From: DATLCF01 sp035526505
GTDB taxonomy: Bacteria > Patescibacteriota > Saccharimonadia > Saccharimonadales > UBA4665
Length of the DNA: 64,000 nt
Reading direction: 5' to 3'
Assembly: GCA_035526505.1 (NCBI GenBank)
Contig: DATLCF010000001.1
Coordinates: forward strand, 248,001-312,000
Shown here: in pieces, positions 49,955 to 58,550 of the stretch
Numbering within the stretch: the first letter of the stretch is position 1
How the letters are laid out: each line of letters starts with the position of its first letter
Program-made: the position numbers and the translations under genes
The notes under the pieces: generated by a model
The model's input: the letters and a program-made list of their open reading frames with translations, nothing else
What the model was told of the DNA's origin: nothing
The model's database searches: none

Positions 49955-50704
49955 ATGGACCAGAACAACGGGCAAAACCCACAACCCAACGAAGATCAAT
50001 GGGATCAGCCGGTGGCATATGACCAAAACGGCCGACCGCTGTACACCCACCCTACACGGGCTGCCAAAACGCAGGTAGTACACATTGCCCGCTCGCTTGA
50101 TCCGGCAAACCCCGACATACCGCCCGAAATTCAGCAGCGATCCGAAGAATCGCACAAAAATTACCCGCAGCTAAACCTCAGCCCGGGCGAATATATCATC
50201 AGTGCTGTGCGGCGTCACCCTATTGGCTTACTGCAAATTTGGGCAGTGGTGCTGACGCTTATTGCGGCTATGGGCGGTGTTATCGGTGCCTTTTTGGCCG
50301 GCGGCCAACAGGCGGGCAGTATGAATTCTCAAACGTTAGTAATTGGTGGTTCGGCCGCTTTTGGTTTTTTGGCGATATTGGTCCTGCTGGGCGGCCTGGT
50401 GGCCACCTATGTTTACGAGAACAATCGTTTTTACCTAACCAACGAAAGTGTTATTCAGGAAATCCAGACCAGTCTGTTTTCTAAACATGAACAAACCGTT
50501 AGCCTGTTGAATATCGAAGATGCCAGTTATAGACAGAGCGGCATATTGCAGACCATGCTAAACTATGGCACCATCCGTTTATCTACCGAGGGTGACGAGA
50601 CAACCTACCGGTTTGCCTATGTTGCCAACCCTAAAAAGCATATTGCCGTGTTGAATAACGCTGTCGAAGCCTTCAAAAACGGCCGACCCGTACTGAACGA
50701 CTAA
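49955..50704 (+). CDS. PH-like (bPH2/YdbS-type) membrane protein
   Basis: The 249-aa protein has a polar, Pro/Gln-rich N-terminus of about 85 residues and two membrane helices (about 91-113 and 127-151). A bacterial PH-like domain then reads ENNRFYLTNESVIQEIQTSLFSK, VSLLNIEDASYRQSG, LNYGTIRLST. The role of such proteins is unknown but probably envelope-related. TGT-TATAAT overlaps the ruvB stop and sits 8 nt before the ATG. Confidence 0.8.
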   Translation: MDQNNGQNPQPNEDQWDQPVAYDQNGRPLYTHPTRAAKTQVVHIARSLDPANPDIPPEIQQRSEESHKNYPQLNLSPGEYIISAVRRHPIGLLQIWAVVLTLIAAMGGVIGAFLAGGQQAGSMNSQTLVIGGSAAFGFLAILVLLGGLVATYVYENNRFYLTNESVIQEIQTSLFSKHEQTVSLLNIEDASYRQSGILQTMLNYGTIRLSTEGDETTYRFAYVANPKKHIAVLNNAVEAFKNGRPVLND

Positions 50705-50745
50705 CTTTGCCGCCTGACAGGCCGGAATGACAGTGCGAGCCTTAA

Positions 50746-51225
50746 CTAGTTCAGGCTGCTTTTGACATACTTGTCGCCGCCCTCGAGCGTGGCGGTTAGG
50801 GCAAAGTGTGCACAATCGACTGTGGCATTATTGCAGGCTGATCCGTCAACGCCAGTTACCTGATATGCATAGCAGTTGGCGGCAAGGGTACCAATAAGCA
50901 CGGCGTTGTCATTAACCGTACAGTCTTTAATATCCTTTGACCAGCGGGGATCTTGTAATGCATCTTTGGGCAGATCTTTGGTGTTAGCTGCCCGCCAGTT
51001 GGTATCGTTAAGGTTGGCGAGCGTGGGGTACTTGCTGGTTTGGGCATAATAAATTTCCAGCTGGCGCTGCAAAGCCTGAATATTGTCTTGGCGAGTGGTA
51101 TTGCGATTTTTGGCCTGGATGCCGCTGTATGTCATGGCCAGAATGGTCCCCAATATACCAATAATAACCAGCACCACCATAAGTTCGATAAGTGTGACAC
51201 CGGATTGTTGGGTGCGGATCTTCAT
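50746..51225 (-). CDS. Type IV pilin-like protein
   Basis: The 159-aa protein has the prepilin signature QSGVTLIELMVVLVIIGILGTIL (cleavage before the V or after the G, Glu at +5) and a typical extended alpha-1 helix. A globular domain follows with paired cysteines (DCTVND...NCYAYQ and ACNNATVDCAHF). It would be processed by a prepilin peptidase and assembled into a pilus. It follows the PilB-like gene by 15 bp, and its own TATAAT lies 7 nt upstream. Confidence 0.88.
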   Translation of the reverse strand: MKIRTQQSGVTLIELMVVLVIIGILGTILAMTYSGIQAKNRNTTRQDNIQALQRQLEIYYAQTSKYPTLANLNDTNWRAANTKDLPKDALQDPRWSKDIKDCTVNDNAVLIGTLAANCYAYQVTGVDGSACNNATVDCAHFALTATLEGGDKYVKSSLN

Positions 51226-51240
51226 GTCCTTGATTATACC

Positions 51241-52554
51241 CTATTCAATGCCGCGTAGTACTTCATCAAGCGACGTTTCTCCGCGCAGAGCTTTAATAAG
51301 CCCATCCAGCGCCATGGGGGTAAAGCCGTCTTTAAGTGCTGCGCTGTGCAGTGCGCTGGCGGTAGGCGTGCCGCTTAGTAGTTTTTGCAAATGGTCAGAA
51401 TTGCTCAGGACCTCTACAATCATCAGGCCGCCAGTGTAGCCGGTGTGGTGGCAGGCCTCGCAGCCATCATCGCTTTTGCGCCACAAATGGGTGATGTGTG
51501 CAGGCGTGCTATTAAGTAGCTTGTCGGTACCCATGCCTGCTTGGGCAGCCTGTTGCTCTAAAAGATGTACGCGCTTGCGGGCAGGGGCGGTGGTCATGTC
51601 GAATCGTTTTTCCAGCTTGTGCAATTCGGTAGCATCCGGTGCGTAGCGTTCGCGGCATTGTGCACATAACCGGCGCACCAGGCGCTGGCCAATACATAGG
51701 CGCAGTCCGGTGGCCAACAAAAATGGCCGCACATTCATGGCGCGCACATGCAGCAGGGCGGCTATAGCACTGTCGGCATGCAAGCCGGCTAGTACCAGGT
51801 GGCCGGTAACTGCGGCGTGTACGGCCAACTCGGCCACGGGTTGGTCGGGCAGGTTGCTTAGCATAACAACGTTAGGGTCTTGGCGTAGTACGGCATGCAG
51901 GCTGTCCAGAAAGCTAAGGCCGGCATGTGGCTGGGCTTGGGTTTGGCTAACGTTGGGCAACCGTTGTTCCAGCGGGTCCTCAACAGTGGCGATGTTCAGA
52001 CTGGGTGCATGCAACAGTCCAATCAGGCTATGCAGCGTTGTGGCAGTGCCGGCGTGCCGCGGGCCGGCTACTAGCACCAGACCTTGCGGCCGGGCTAGGG
52101 CGGTTTGTACCAGGTGCAAGCCATCACCCCAAAAACCAATTGTTTCTAGGGATAACGGTGCTTCCCGCTGTGCGCTTAGGTGCAGCACGACTTTTTCGCC
52201 GCCCAACACCGGTAGGGTGGATACGCGTACCTGTACGTTTTGCCCGCTTATGGGGGCGGTGTAACTGCCCTCTTGCGGCATGTTGGTGGCAGCGGTATTT
52301 AAGCGGGCTTGTTCTTTGAGCTGTTGGATGACCTTGTCCAATGCCGCTCGCGGTAGTTTGTGCAGGCCGTGCAGTGTGCCGTCAATACGGTAGCGCACCA
52401 GTACAAATCGGTCGTGCGGCTCAATATGGATGTCGCTGGCGTTGCGCTTAAGCCCGTGCTCGATCAGCAGTGTAATGGTTTGCGCCACTTGTTCGTCGCT
52501 GAACTTGTCAGCATTGTTTAGCAAACGGCTCATAAAAGAATCCTTGGCACCCAT
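51241..52554 (-). CDS. PilB/GspE-like ATPase with degenerate Walker motifs (probable pseudo-ATPase)
   Basis: The 437-aa protein follows the GspE/PilB layout: ASDIHIEPHD, VRYRIDGTLH, ATVEDPLE (Asp box), TGHLVLAGLHADSA (His box) and a zinc tetracysteine region (CAQCRERY ... CEACHHTGYTGG). The Walker A is GPRHAGTATTLHS where the family has GPTGSGKTTTLYS, so the essential Lys is lost. Walker B reads VVMLSNLPD where the family has a GE(I/V)RD end, so the catalytic Glu is lost too. It should not hydrolyse ATP normally. I start at the second ATG because the -10 TATACT lies only 2 nt before the first. Confidence 0.85.
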   Translation of the reverse strand: MGAKDSFMSRLLNNADKFSDEQVAQTITLLIEHGLKRNASDIHIEPHDRFVLVRYRIDGTLHGLHKLPRAALDKVIQQLKEQARLNTAATNMPQEGSYTAPISGQNVQVRVSTLPVLGGEKVVLHLSAQREAPLSLETIGFWGDGLHLVQTALARPQGLVLVAGPRHAGTATTLHSLIGLLHAPSLNIATVEDPLEQRLPNVSQTQAQPHAGLSFLDSLHAVLRQDPNVVMLSNLPDQPVAELAVHAAVTGHLVLAGLHADSAIAALLHVRAMNVRPFLLATGLRLCIGQRLVRRLCAQCRERYAPDATELHKLEKRFDMTTAPARKRVHLLEQQAAQAGMGTDKLLNSTPAHITHLWRKSDDGCEACHHTGYTGGLMIVEVLSNSDHLQKLLSGTPTASALHSAALKDGFTPMALDGLIKALRGETSLDEVLRGIE

Positions 52555-52666
52555 TTGCATTTAGTATATACGAAAAGCATAACCGCCGCGCCAAAATTCT
52601 ATCCTGGTATAATAGGTATAGAAGTCTGAATGGGTGCGGATAGATAATAACTGGAGGGATTTTGTT

Positions 52667-53692
52667 ATGGCAGACGACAAAGCAAAAGAAACACGAACCG
52701 TTGCGGGCAGCGAGGGCAAAACCAAAGCCCTGGGCCTGGCGTTGGAAACCATCGAAAAGCAGTTTGGCAAGGGCAGCATTATGAAGCTGGGCGAAGCCAC
52801 ACACCAAAAGGTGGAATGCTACCCCACGGGCAGCATTAGCCTGGACATAGCCTTGGGCGGCGGTATTCCCCGCGGCCGTGTGGTGGAAATTTACGGGCCG
52901 GAAAGCTCGGGTAAGACCACCCTGACCCTACATGCCATTGCCGAAGTACAAAAAAAAGGCGGCACCGCAGCTTTCATTGACGCCGAACACGCCCTGGACC
53001 CGGCCTATGCCAAGCGTATTGGTGTGGATGTGGACAACCTGCTGCTCAGCCAGCCTGATAACGGCGAGCAAGCCCTGGAAATTGCCGAAACCCTGGTGCG
53101 CTCTAACGCTGTGGACTTAATTGTAATCGACAGTGTCGCGGCCCTGGTGCCCCGCGCTGAAATAGAAGGCGACATGGGCGACAGCTTGCCCGGCCTGCAA
53201 GCTCGCCTAATGAGCCAGGCATTGCGTAAGCTCACCGCCGTTATTAACAAATCCAAAGCCACGGTAATATTTATTAACCAAATCCGCATGAAAATCGGCG
53301 TAATGTTTGGCAACCCGGAAACTACCACTGGCGGTAACGCGTTGAAGTTCTACGCCAGCGTGCGTATGGACATCCGCCGCATTGGCCAAATTAAACAGGC
53401 CGATGCCGTTATTGGTAATCGTACGCGCGTAAAGGTGGTTAAGAACAAAATTGCCCCGCCATTCCGCGAGGCCGAATTCGACATTATGTATAACGAAGGC
53501 ATCAGCGTGGCCGGCGACATCCTGGACCTGGCCGTGACCCACGGCGTGGTGGACAAATCCGGTGCCTGGTTTGCCTATAATGATCAAAAGATAGGCCAGG
53601 GCCGCGAAGCATCCAAGCAATACCTCAAAACCAACCCGAAGGTACTAGAAGAAATAGCCAAAAAAGTCCGCGCAGCCGCCGAAAAGGAGTAG
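52667..53692 (+). CDS. recA: Recombinase RecA
   Basis: The 341-aa protein has Walker A GPESSGKTT (about 75-83), the conserved EHALDP, the MAW-like LIVIDSVAALVP, loop 2 FINQIRMKIGVMFGNPETTTGGNALKF and ATP-binding residues of the family. It forms the strand-exchange filament. ATG at 52667 has GGAGG 8 nt upstream. A TGG-TATAAT box near 52606 is the likely promoter for the recA-recX group. Confidence 0.98.
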   Translation: MADDKAKETRTVAGSEGKTKALGLALETIEKQFGKGSIMKLGEATHQKVECYPTGSISLDIALGGGIPRGRVVEIYGPESSGKTTLTLHAIAEVQKKGGTAAFIDAEHALDPAYAKRIGVDVDNLLLSQPDNGEQALEIAETLVRSNAVDLIVIDSVAALVPRAEIEGDMGDSLPGLQARLMSQALRKLTAVINKSKATVIFINQIRMKIGVMFGNPETTTGGNALKFYASVRMDIRRIGQIKQADAVIGNRTRVKVVKNKIAPPFREAEFDIMYNEGISVAGDILDLAVTHGVVDKSGAWFAYNDQKIGQGREASKQYLKTNPKVLEEIAKKVRAAAEKE

Positions 53693-53694
53693 TT

Positions 53695-54018
53695 GTGAGT
53701 AACCTTAGCCTCAAGGCCAACCCCACGCTGCAAGATTTACAGGACTATGTTGCTGCTGCGATTGCGGAGCGTGGATTCGACCCTAACGATGTGGCTAAAA
53801 GATTTATGCTGCTATTGGAAGAGACAGGGGAATTCGCCCGCGCTGCCCGCAAACACGCGGGGATAAAAAGCGCTGCCGATACCCATTCGGCCGACCTAGC
53901 AAACGAAGCAGCCGACGTTTTAATTATTTTGCTGGGCCTTTGCAATATGCTGGGGATTGATCTGGAGCAAGCCTTTCGCGACAAAGAAACACTCAACAAA
54001 CAACGCGTTTGGAAATAG
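53695..54018 (+). CDS. MazG-like nucleotide pyrophosphohydrolase
   Basis: The 107-aa all-helical protein has LLLEETGEFARAARK (E-x-x-E pattern) and LANEAADVLIILLGLCNMLGID (E-x-x-D pattern), the metal-binding sets of the MazG / dUTPase-like superfamily. It would hydrolyse non-canonical or excess NTPs. GTG start with AAGGAG, 2 nt after the recA stop. Confidence 0.78.
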   Translation: MSNLSLKANPTLQDLQDYVAAAIAERGFDPNDVAKRFMLLLEETGEFARAARKHAGIKSAADTHSADLANEAADVLIILLGLCNMLGIDLEQAFRDKETLNKQRVWK

Positions 54019-54052
54019 AATTAGCCCTGGCTATGGTGAGATAAGCATACGT

Positions 54053-54562
54053 ATGACATTTGACGCTATTTTGGTAGTAGACGAGCAGGACAGGCCCATG
54101 GGCATGGTTTCTAAGCGGGAAGTGTGGCAGCGTGGTATGCTGCACCGTATTGTGCGCATTATGGTAGAGAACGAACAGGGGACCCGCGTGCTGCTGCAAA
54201 AGCGTTCGCACGCCATGGAATTGTTTCCGGACTGCTGGGATCACACCGGCGGCGGGCATGTAGAAAGTGGCGAAACGTACGAGCAGGCTGCTTACCGCGA
54301 ACTGCAAGAAGAAACAGGCATTAGCGGAGTTAGGCTGGAAGAAATAGCTCACTATCGTACGCACGATACGTTCCACGACCGTATACTAAATCGTTTCAAT
54401 ACCTTATACCGTGCCCGTATCCCGCTGCAGCCTATTATCGCCCACAACCAGGAAGTAAATCAGGTGCATTGGTTTACTATAGAAGAAGCCAAACGCCTGG
54501 TGCGCGACCATCCCGACCAAGTCACCGATGGTTTAACGCAGGTGTTGAGGGACTATTACTAG
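54053..54562 (+). CDS. Nudix hydrolase (first of tandem pair)
   Basis: The 169-aa protein has a complete Nudix box, GHVESGETYEQAAYRELQEETG (about 64-85), preceded by DEQDRPMGMVSKREVWQRG, which resembles IPP-isomerase-type Nudix proteins. Substrates may be nucleoside diphosphates or isoprenoid diphosphates. I start at the ATG at 54053. The next gene is a close paralog. Confidence 0.85.
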   Translation: MTFDAILVVDEQDRPMGMVSKREVWQRGMLHRIVRIMVENEQGTRVLLQKRSHAMELFPDCWDHTGGGHVESGETYEQAAYRELQEETGISGVRLEEIAHYRTHDTFHDRILNRFNTLYRARIPLQPIIAHNQEVNQVHWFTIEEAKRLVRDHPDQVTDGLTQVLRDYY

Positions 54563-54563
54563 T

Positions 54564-55067
54564 ATGGCTGCGTTGATCCAGATTGTGGACGAACATGACC
54601 GGCCAACGGGTGCCGCCACCAAGCAAGAAGCCTGGGACAAGGGGCTCATCCACCGCGTGGTACGTATCATGATTCAGAATAGTCAAGGCCAGTTGCTGCT
54701 GCAGCTGCGCAGCCCTACCAAAGATATTTTTCCCAATTGCTGGGACAATTCCGTGGCCGGGCACGTTGACCAGGGTGAAGACTATGATACAGCCGCGCAC
54801 CGCGAGGTGACCGAAGAAATTGGTGAAGCCGACCTGGCCCTTGAACCTATGGGTATGTACCGGCAGGACGAGACCATTGCCGACAAGCGATTTAACCGCT
54901 TTGTAAAAGTGTATCGCGCCCATTTAAACCGTCTGCCAGCACAACTCGAAGCTGATAAGGTATCTGCTGTACGCTGGTTTGACATTACAGATGTCCAGCA
55001 AATTATTGCCGAACATCCTGCCCTAGTCACCGACGGCTTGCGCCAGGTAATCGAACGGTACTATTAA
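54564..55067 (+). CDS. Nudix hydrolase (second of tandem pair, IPP-isomerase-like)
   Basis: The 167-aa paralog of the preceding gene begins 1 nt after its stop. Its Nudix box is GHVDQGEDYDTAAHREVTEEIG. VDEHDRPTGAATKQEAWDKGLIHRVVRI and FPNCWDNSVAGH follow the pattern of isopentenyl-diphosphate isomerase-like Nudix enzymes. Function within a recombination operon is unclear. Confidence 0.85.
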   Translation: MAALIQIVDEHDRPTGAATKQEAWDKGLIHRVVRIMIQNSQGQLLLQLRSPTKDIFPNCWDNSVAGHVDQGEDYDTAAHREVTEEIGEADLALEPMGMYRQDETIADKRFNRFVKVYRAHLNRLPAQLEADKVSAVRWFDITDVQQIIAEHPALVTDGLRQVIERYY

Positions 55068-55111
55068 ACAAATACGTGTTTCTGGTTGTCGCTACCACTA
55101 CAATAAATAGC

Positions 55112-55708
55112 ATGAAAATAACGGCCATCAAGCAACAAGTAAAACGCACCGACCGCTATTCCGTATTCGTAGATGGTACATACGCGTTTAGCTTAAGCGA
55201 ATCGGGCTTGCTAGAAAGCAGATTAGCCAGCGGGCAAGAACTGGACGCGGCAAGCTTGCGGCAACTCAAAAAAACCGCGGGGCTGGACAAAGCCTATGGC
55301 AATGCCCTGCGCTATGTAGCCCTGCGCCCCCGCAGCGTATGGGAACTTCGCACCTATCTGCAGCGCAAAGCAGTTGACGAGCATGCGGCCGAACAGATTA
55401 CGCATCGTTTGCGCGCCAGTGGTTTTTTGGATGACCTGGCCTTTGCCCGTGCCTGGGTGGCTAACCGCCGGTTACTCAAAAGCACCAGCAGGCACCGGTT
55501 GCAGCAGGAATTAAAACAAAAACAGGTAAGCGAAGACATTATTGCCCAGGTGTTGGCCGAAGATACTACTGATGAACGGCAGGTGCTGCGCGACCTGGTA
55601 GCCCGCAAGCGCAAACAAACCAAGTATCAGGACGATCTTAAGCTGATGCAGTACCTGGCCCGTCAGGGTTATGGGTACGACGACATCAAGGCTGCTATAA
55701 ACAGTTAG
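55112..55708 (+). CDS. recX: RecA regulator RecX
   Basis: The 198-aa helical-repeat protein has YGNALRYVALRPRSVWELRTYL, GFLDDLAFARAWVANR and the later repeats ending YDDIKAAIN. RecX binds the RecA filament groove and limits its activity. The ATG at 55112 is chosen over the upstream reading because TACAAT lies 7 nt before it. Its last codons overlap the convergent PRC gene by 4 bp. Confidence 0.92.
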   Translation: MKITAIKQQVKRTDRYSVFVDGTYAFSLSESGLLESRLASGQELDAASLRQLKKTAGLDKAYGNALRYVALRPRSVWELRTYLQRKAVDEHAAEQITHRLRASGFLDDLAFARAWVANRRLLKSTSRHRLQQELKQKQVSEDIIAQVLAEDTTDERQVLRDLVARKRKQTKYQDDLKLMQYLARQGYGYDDIKAAINS

Positions 55709-56220
55709 GCCATGGCATTGGCGCGGGCCGGGACTCGGCCATGTAAGTCGTTAATAACAACCTTACGGCTGGTGATTTCCACGATTTGGGTGCGGTCGAT
55801 GCCCAAATTCCCGCCGCTAAAACTTTTTAGCAGCGACTGGCTGACGTATAGTTTTTGGATAAACATACTGGATATATCGGTGGCATAATCACTGACCTTG
55901 CCGATTTTTTCTTTATTAACCGTTACCACTTGCTTACCCAATAGCTCGAAGTTAAGGTCGATCACTTTTTTAAGCCGCACCAGCTCATCGGGCTCGACCA
56001 ATACGTCATGGTCGTTAACCACAATGCCTTGGGGGATAACATCACGAATGTCCTGTTCGACCAAAATGAGTTGCTGGTGATCCTTGCTGTCCTGACAATA
56101 AAAACCCTCGATCTTGAGGTTATTAGGATTGATGATGGGTGCCACAGCTGTGGCTACCATGCCACCGGTGCGTAAACTCAGCACTGGCCGCCCCACAATT
56201 GCTCCGCTCAGTTGCAACAT
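55705..56220 (-). CDS. PRC-barrel domain protein
   Basis: The 171-aa protein has two PRC-barrel-like halves: the first reads SGAIVGRPVLSLRTGG and INPNNLKIEGFY, the second ELLGKQVVTVNKEKIGKVSDYATD and SMFIQKLYV. PRC barrels occur in RNA-processing and photosynthetic proteins; this one is unassigned. The ATG at 56220 is chosen because the reading back to 56259 runs toward the promoter region of the opposite gene. Confidence 0.75.
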   Translation of the reverse strand: MLQLSGAIVGRPVLSLRTGGMVATAVAPIINPNNLKIEGFYCQDSKDHQQLILVEQDIRDVIPQGIVVNDHDVLVEPDELVRLKKVIDLNFELLGKQVVTVNKEKIGKVSDYATDISSMFIQKLYVSQSLLKSFSGGNLGIDRTQIVEITSRKVVINDLHGRVPARANAMA

Positions 56221-56303
56221 AATACAGGTAGTATACCGCGAACTTCCGTATCGTGCCAAAATGCTTGCGTTTTGGCCAAAGGTTTGTGTACCATCAGAAT
56301 AAT

Positions 56304-57782
56304 ATGAGACGGGTGGGACTGTTTGTTTTGGGCGTTTGGCTGATGTGTGCGGGCCTGTTTGTTGCTCCGACTGCGGTGTCTGCCGCAGAAGCAGCTCCTT
56401 CAGTGCTTATTACTGAAGTACAAACAGGGACCAAGCTGGGAGCTACCCAGGAATTTATCGAGCTGTACAATGCCGGTGATGCGCCAGTAGATCTCAGTGG
56501 TTGGCAAGTATGGTACTTGACTGCTAAGGCCGTAAACCCGGATAAACCCGCGGCTCGTGGGGTGATAAAACTAGCTAATGCACGTCTGCCCGCGGGCGGA
56601 TACTACGTGCTTTCGGGTAGCAAAACCTATGTGGCCGACACTGCAAACCAATTCTATGCGGCCACGCTGGCAGCTGCTGGCGGCCACGTGCGGTTGCTAG
56701 CCCCGGACAGTGCAGGTAACTGTCGGTTGGATGTGTACGATCAGGTGGGCTGGGGTACGGCCCTGCACCCCGAAGGACAGGCCGTTGGTGCGCCAGCCAA
56801 AGATGCCAGTATCCAGCGGGCAATTGACAGTGCCGGTATGTACATCGATGCCGACAATAACATCCACGATTTTGTTGCCAGCACTACAACCACACCGGGC
56901 GTCGCCAACGCTCAGACGTTATCGGCCAGCAATGCCGCGCCGGCCAGCATCCTACCTGTTATCACTGACCCATATTGCAAGCCAAACGCTGCCGGCACGC
57001 CAGGTATGGGTAGTGATACCCCTGCTGCATCTGCCAACGTCGGCCTCAGCGTGCCGTTTATTACCGAGCTGCTGCCTAATCCGGCATCGCCCCAAACCGA
57101 TAGCCATGACGAATTTATCGAGCTATATAACGCCAACGATACCGCGTTTGATTTAGGCGGCTACAAGCTGCAAGTGGGCGTGGGCGCTACGCATAACTAC
57201 ACCTTTCCAGCTGGTAGTAGCGTGGCGCCCCGGACATTTAAGGCCTTTTTTGCAGCCGAAACCGGGCTCGGGCTATCCAATAGCGGCGGGCAAGTGAAGT
57301 TACTGGACTCCAATGGTACAGCAGTGATGCAAAGCGAGCCGTACGACACAGCAGGCAGCGGTCAGGCCTGGGTGCTGGCCAATGGCGCCTGGTACTGGAC
57401 AAGCTCGCCCACGCCAAATACCAATAATTTGGTGACTACCCCCATTGTTACTGCCAGCACCAAAAAGCCCAAGGCATCACCTGCTGTCAAAGCACCAAAA
57501 ACGGCGGCTGCAAGCACTAAAGCAGCCGCCGGCAAGGTCAAGGCTGCTACCCTCACCAAAGCCAAAAAATCTAAGGCAAGTGATGCGGCCAAGGCGACCG
57601 TGGCCACCACTACCGCCGAGGCCGGTACGCCCATTCACCCAGCCATACTTGCCCTCACCGCTGTTTTCGCGCTACTATACGGGGCATATGAATACCGCAA
57701 CGACCTGGCAAACAAACTCCACCAGCTCCGAACAAACCGAGCAGCTCGGACAGCGCTTAGGCAAAGCACTAAAGGGCGGTGA
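56304..57782 (+). CDS. Exported protein with two lamin-tail domains and membrane anchor
   Basis: The 492-aa protein has a signal peptide (about 1-28, VGLFVLGVWLMCAGLFVAP). Two lamin-tail beta-sandwich domains follow (LITEVQTGTKLGATQEFIELYNAGDAPVDLSGWQVWY, about 33-70; and FITELLPNPASPQTDSHDEFIELYNANDTAFDLGGYKL, about 252-290). A Lys/Ala/Thr-rich linker spans about 390-445 and a C-terminal helix about 452-470. It is likely a cell-surface adhesion or wall-interacting protein. Its last 95 bp overlap tsaE in another frame. Confidence 0.8.
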   Translation: MRRVGLFVLGVWLMCAGLFVAPTAVSAAEAAPSVLITEVQTGTKLGATQEFIELYNAGDAPVDLSGWQVWYLTAKAVNPDKPAARGVIKLANARLPAGGYYVLSGSKTYVADTANQFYAATLAAAGGHVRLLAPDSAGNCRLDVYDQVGWGTALHPEGQAVGAPAKDASIQRAIDSAGMYIDADNNIHDFVASTTTTPGVANAQTLSASNAAPASILPVITDPYCKPNAAGTPGMGSDTPAASANVGLSVPFITELLPNPASPQTDSHDEFIELYNANDTAFDLGGYKLQVGVGATHNYTFPAGSSVAPRTFKAFFAAETGLGLSNSGGQVKLLDSNGTAVMQSEPYDTAGSGQAWVLANGAWYWTSSPTPNTNNLVTTPIVTASTKKPKASPAVKAPKTAAASTKAAAGKVKAATLTKAKKSKASDAAKATVATTTAEAGTPIHPAILALTAVFALLYGAYEYRNDLANKLHQLRTNRAARTALRQSTKGR

Positions 57783-58155
57783 GGTTATTGAACTTGCAAG
57801 CGACCTGGGTGGCGGTAAAACCACGTTTGTACGCGGTCTGGCCCGCGGTGCTGGCAGTACCGATAAAGTCTCGAGCCCCACATTTACTATTAGTAAAGTA
57901 TATCGGGCTGGCTCATTTCATATACATCATTTTGATTTTTACCGCTTGGGCGAAGCTGGTATTATTGGCGATGAACTGGCCGAAGAGATGGGTAGCCCGG
58001 GCAACATTGTGGTAGTGGAGTGGGCTAATGTAGTAGAGCATATGCTGCCGTACGATCGACTGACTATTACATTCGAACAGACCACCGAAGGCCACCGCCG
58101 ACTTACATTTAGCTGCCCGGTGTCACTGCAATACCTGCTGGAGGCGGTTAAGTAA
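57688..58155 (+). CDS. tsaE: tRNA threonylcarbamoyladenosine ATPase TsaE
   Basis: The 155-aa P-loop protein has ASDLGGGKTTFVRGLARG (Walker A about 38-46), SSPTFTISKVY and HHFDFYRLGE, plus VVVEWANV near the end. TsaE drives the TsaB-TsaD cycle that makes t6A on ANN-decoding tRNAs. The start lies inside the preceding surface gene. Its stop overlaps the tsaB ATG by 1 nt. Confidence 0.92.
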   Translation: MNTATTWQTNSTSSEQTEQLGQRLGKALKGGEVIELASDLGGGKTTFVRGLARGAGSTDKVSSPTFTISKVYRAGSFHIHHFDFYRLGEAGIIGDELAEEMGSPGNIVVVEWANVVEHMLPYDRLTITFEQTTEGHRRLTFSCPVSLQYLLEAVK

Positions 58156-58547
58156 TGTTGGTTCTCACTATCCGCACTGACAACCCGGAGGCCGAAATCG
58201 GCCTGTTTAACGAACAAACCAATGTAGCCTACCAAACCTGGCACGCCCACCGCGAACTATCCAAAACCATCCACCAAAAAATCGAGACGGTATTAAAAAA
58301 ACAGGGCAAAACACTACAAGACGTGCGGGGCCTAGTATGTTTTGAAGGCCCGGGCAGCTTTACCGGCCTGCGCATTGGCCTCACTGTTGGCAATGCATTG
58401 GCTTATGGCCTGGGCATCCCCATTGTGGCAGCAATGGGTGATGAGTGGATTACCAAGGGTATAGCCCGCCTGCACGCTGGCGACCAAGACACTATTGCCC
58501 TGCCCCACTACGGTGCTGCCCCCAATATTACACAGCCCAAAAAATAG
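58155..58547 (+). CDS. tsaB: TsaB-like protein, short form
   Basis: The 130-aa protein matches the N-terminal ASKHA half of TsaB: LVLTIRTDNPEAEIGLF, DVRGLVCFEGPGSFTGLRIGL and GNALAYGLGIPIVA. Typical TsaB is about 220-230 aa, so the C-terminal lobe is missing or replaced by a short tail. TsaB scaffolds TsaD and TsaE in t6A synthesis. The neighbouring tsaE supports the call. Confidence 0.85.
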   Translation: MLVLTIRTDNPEAEIGLFNEQTNVAYQTWHAHRELSKTIHQKIETVLKKQGKTLQDVRGLVCFEGPGSFTGLRIGLTVGNALAYGLGIPIVAAMGDEWITKGIARLHAGDQDTIALPHYGAAPNITQPKK

Positions 58548-58550
58548 CGG

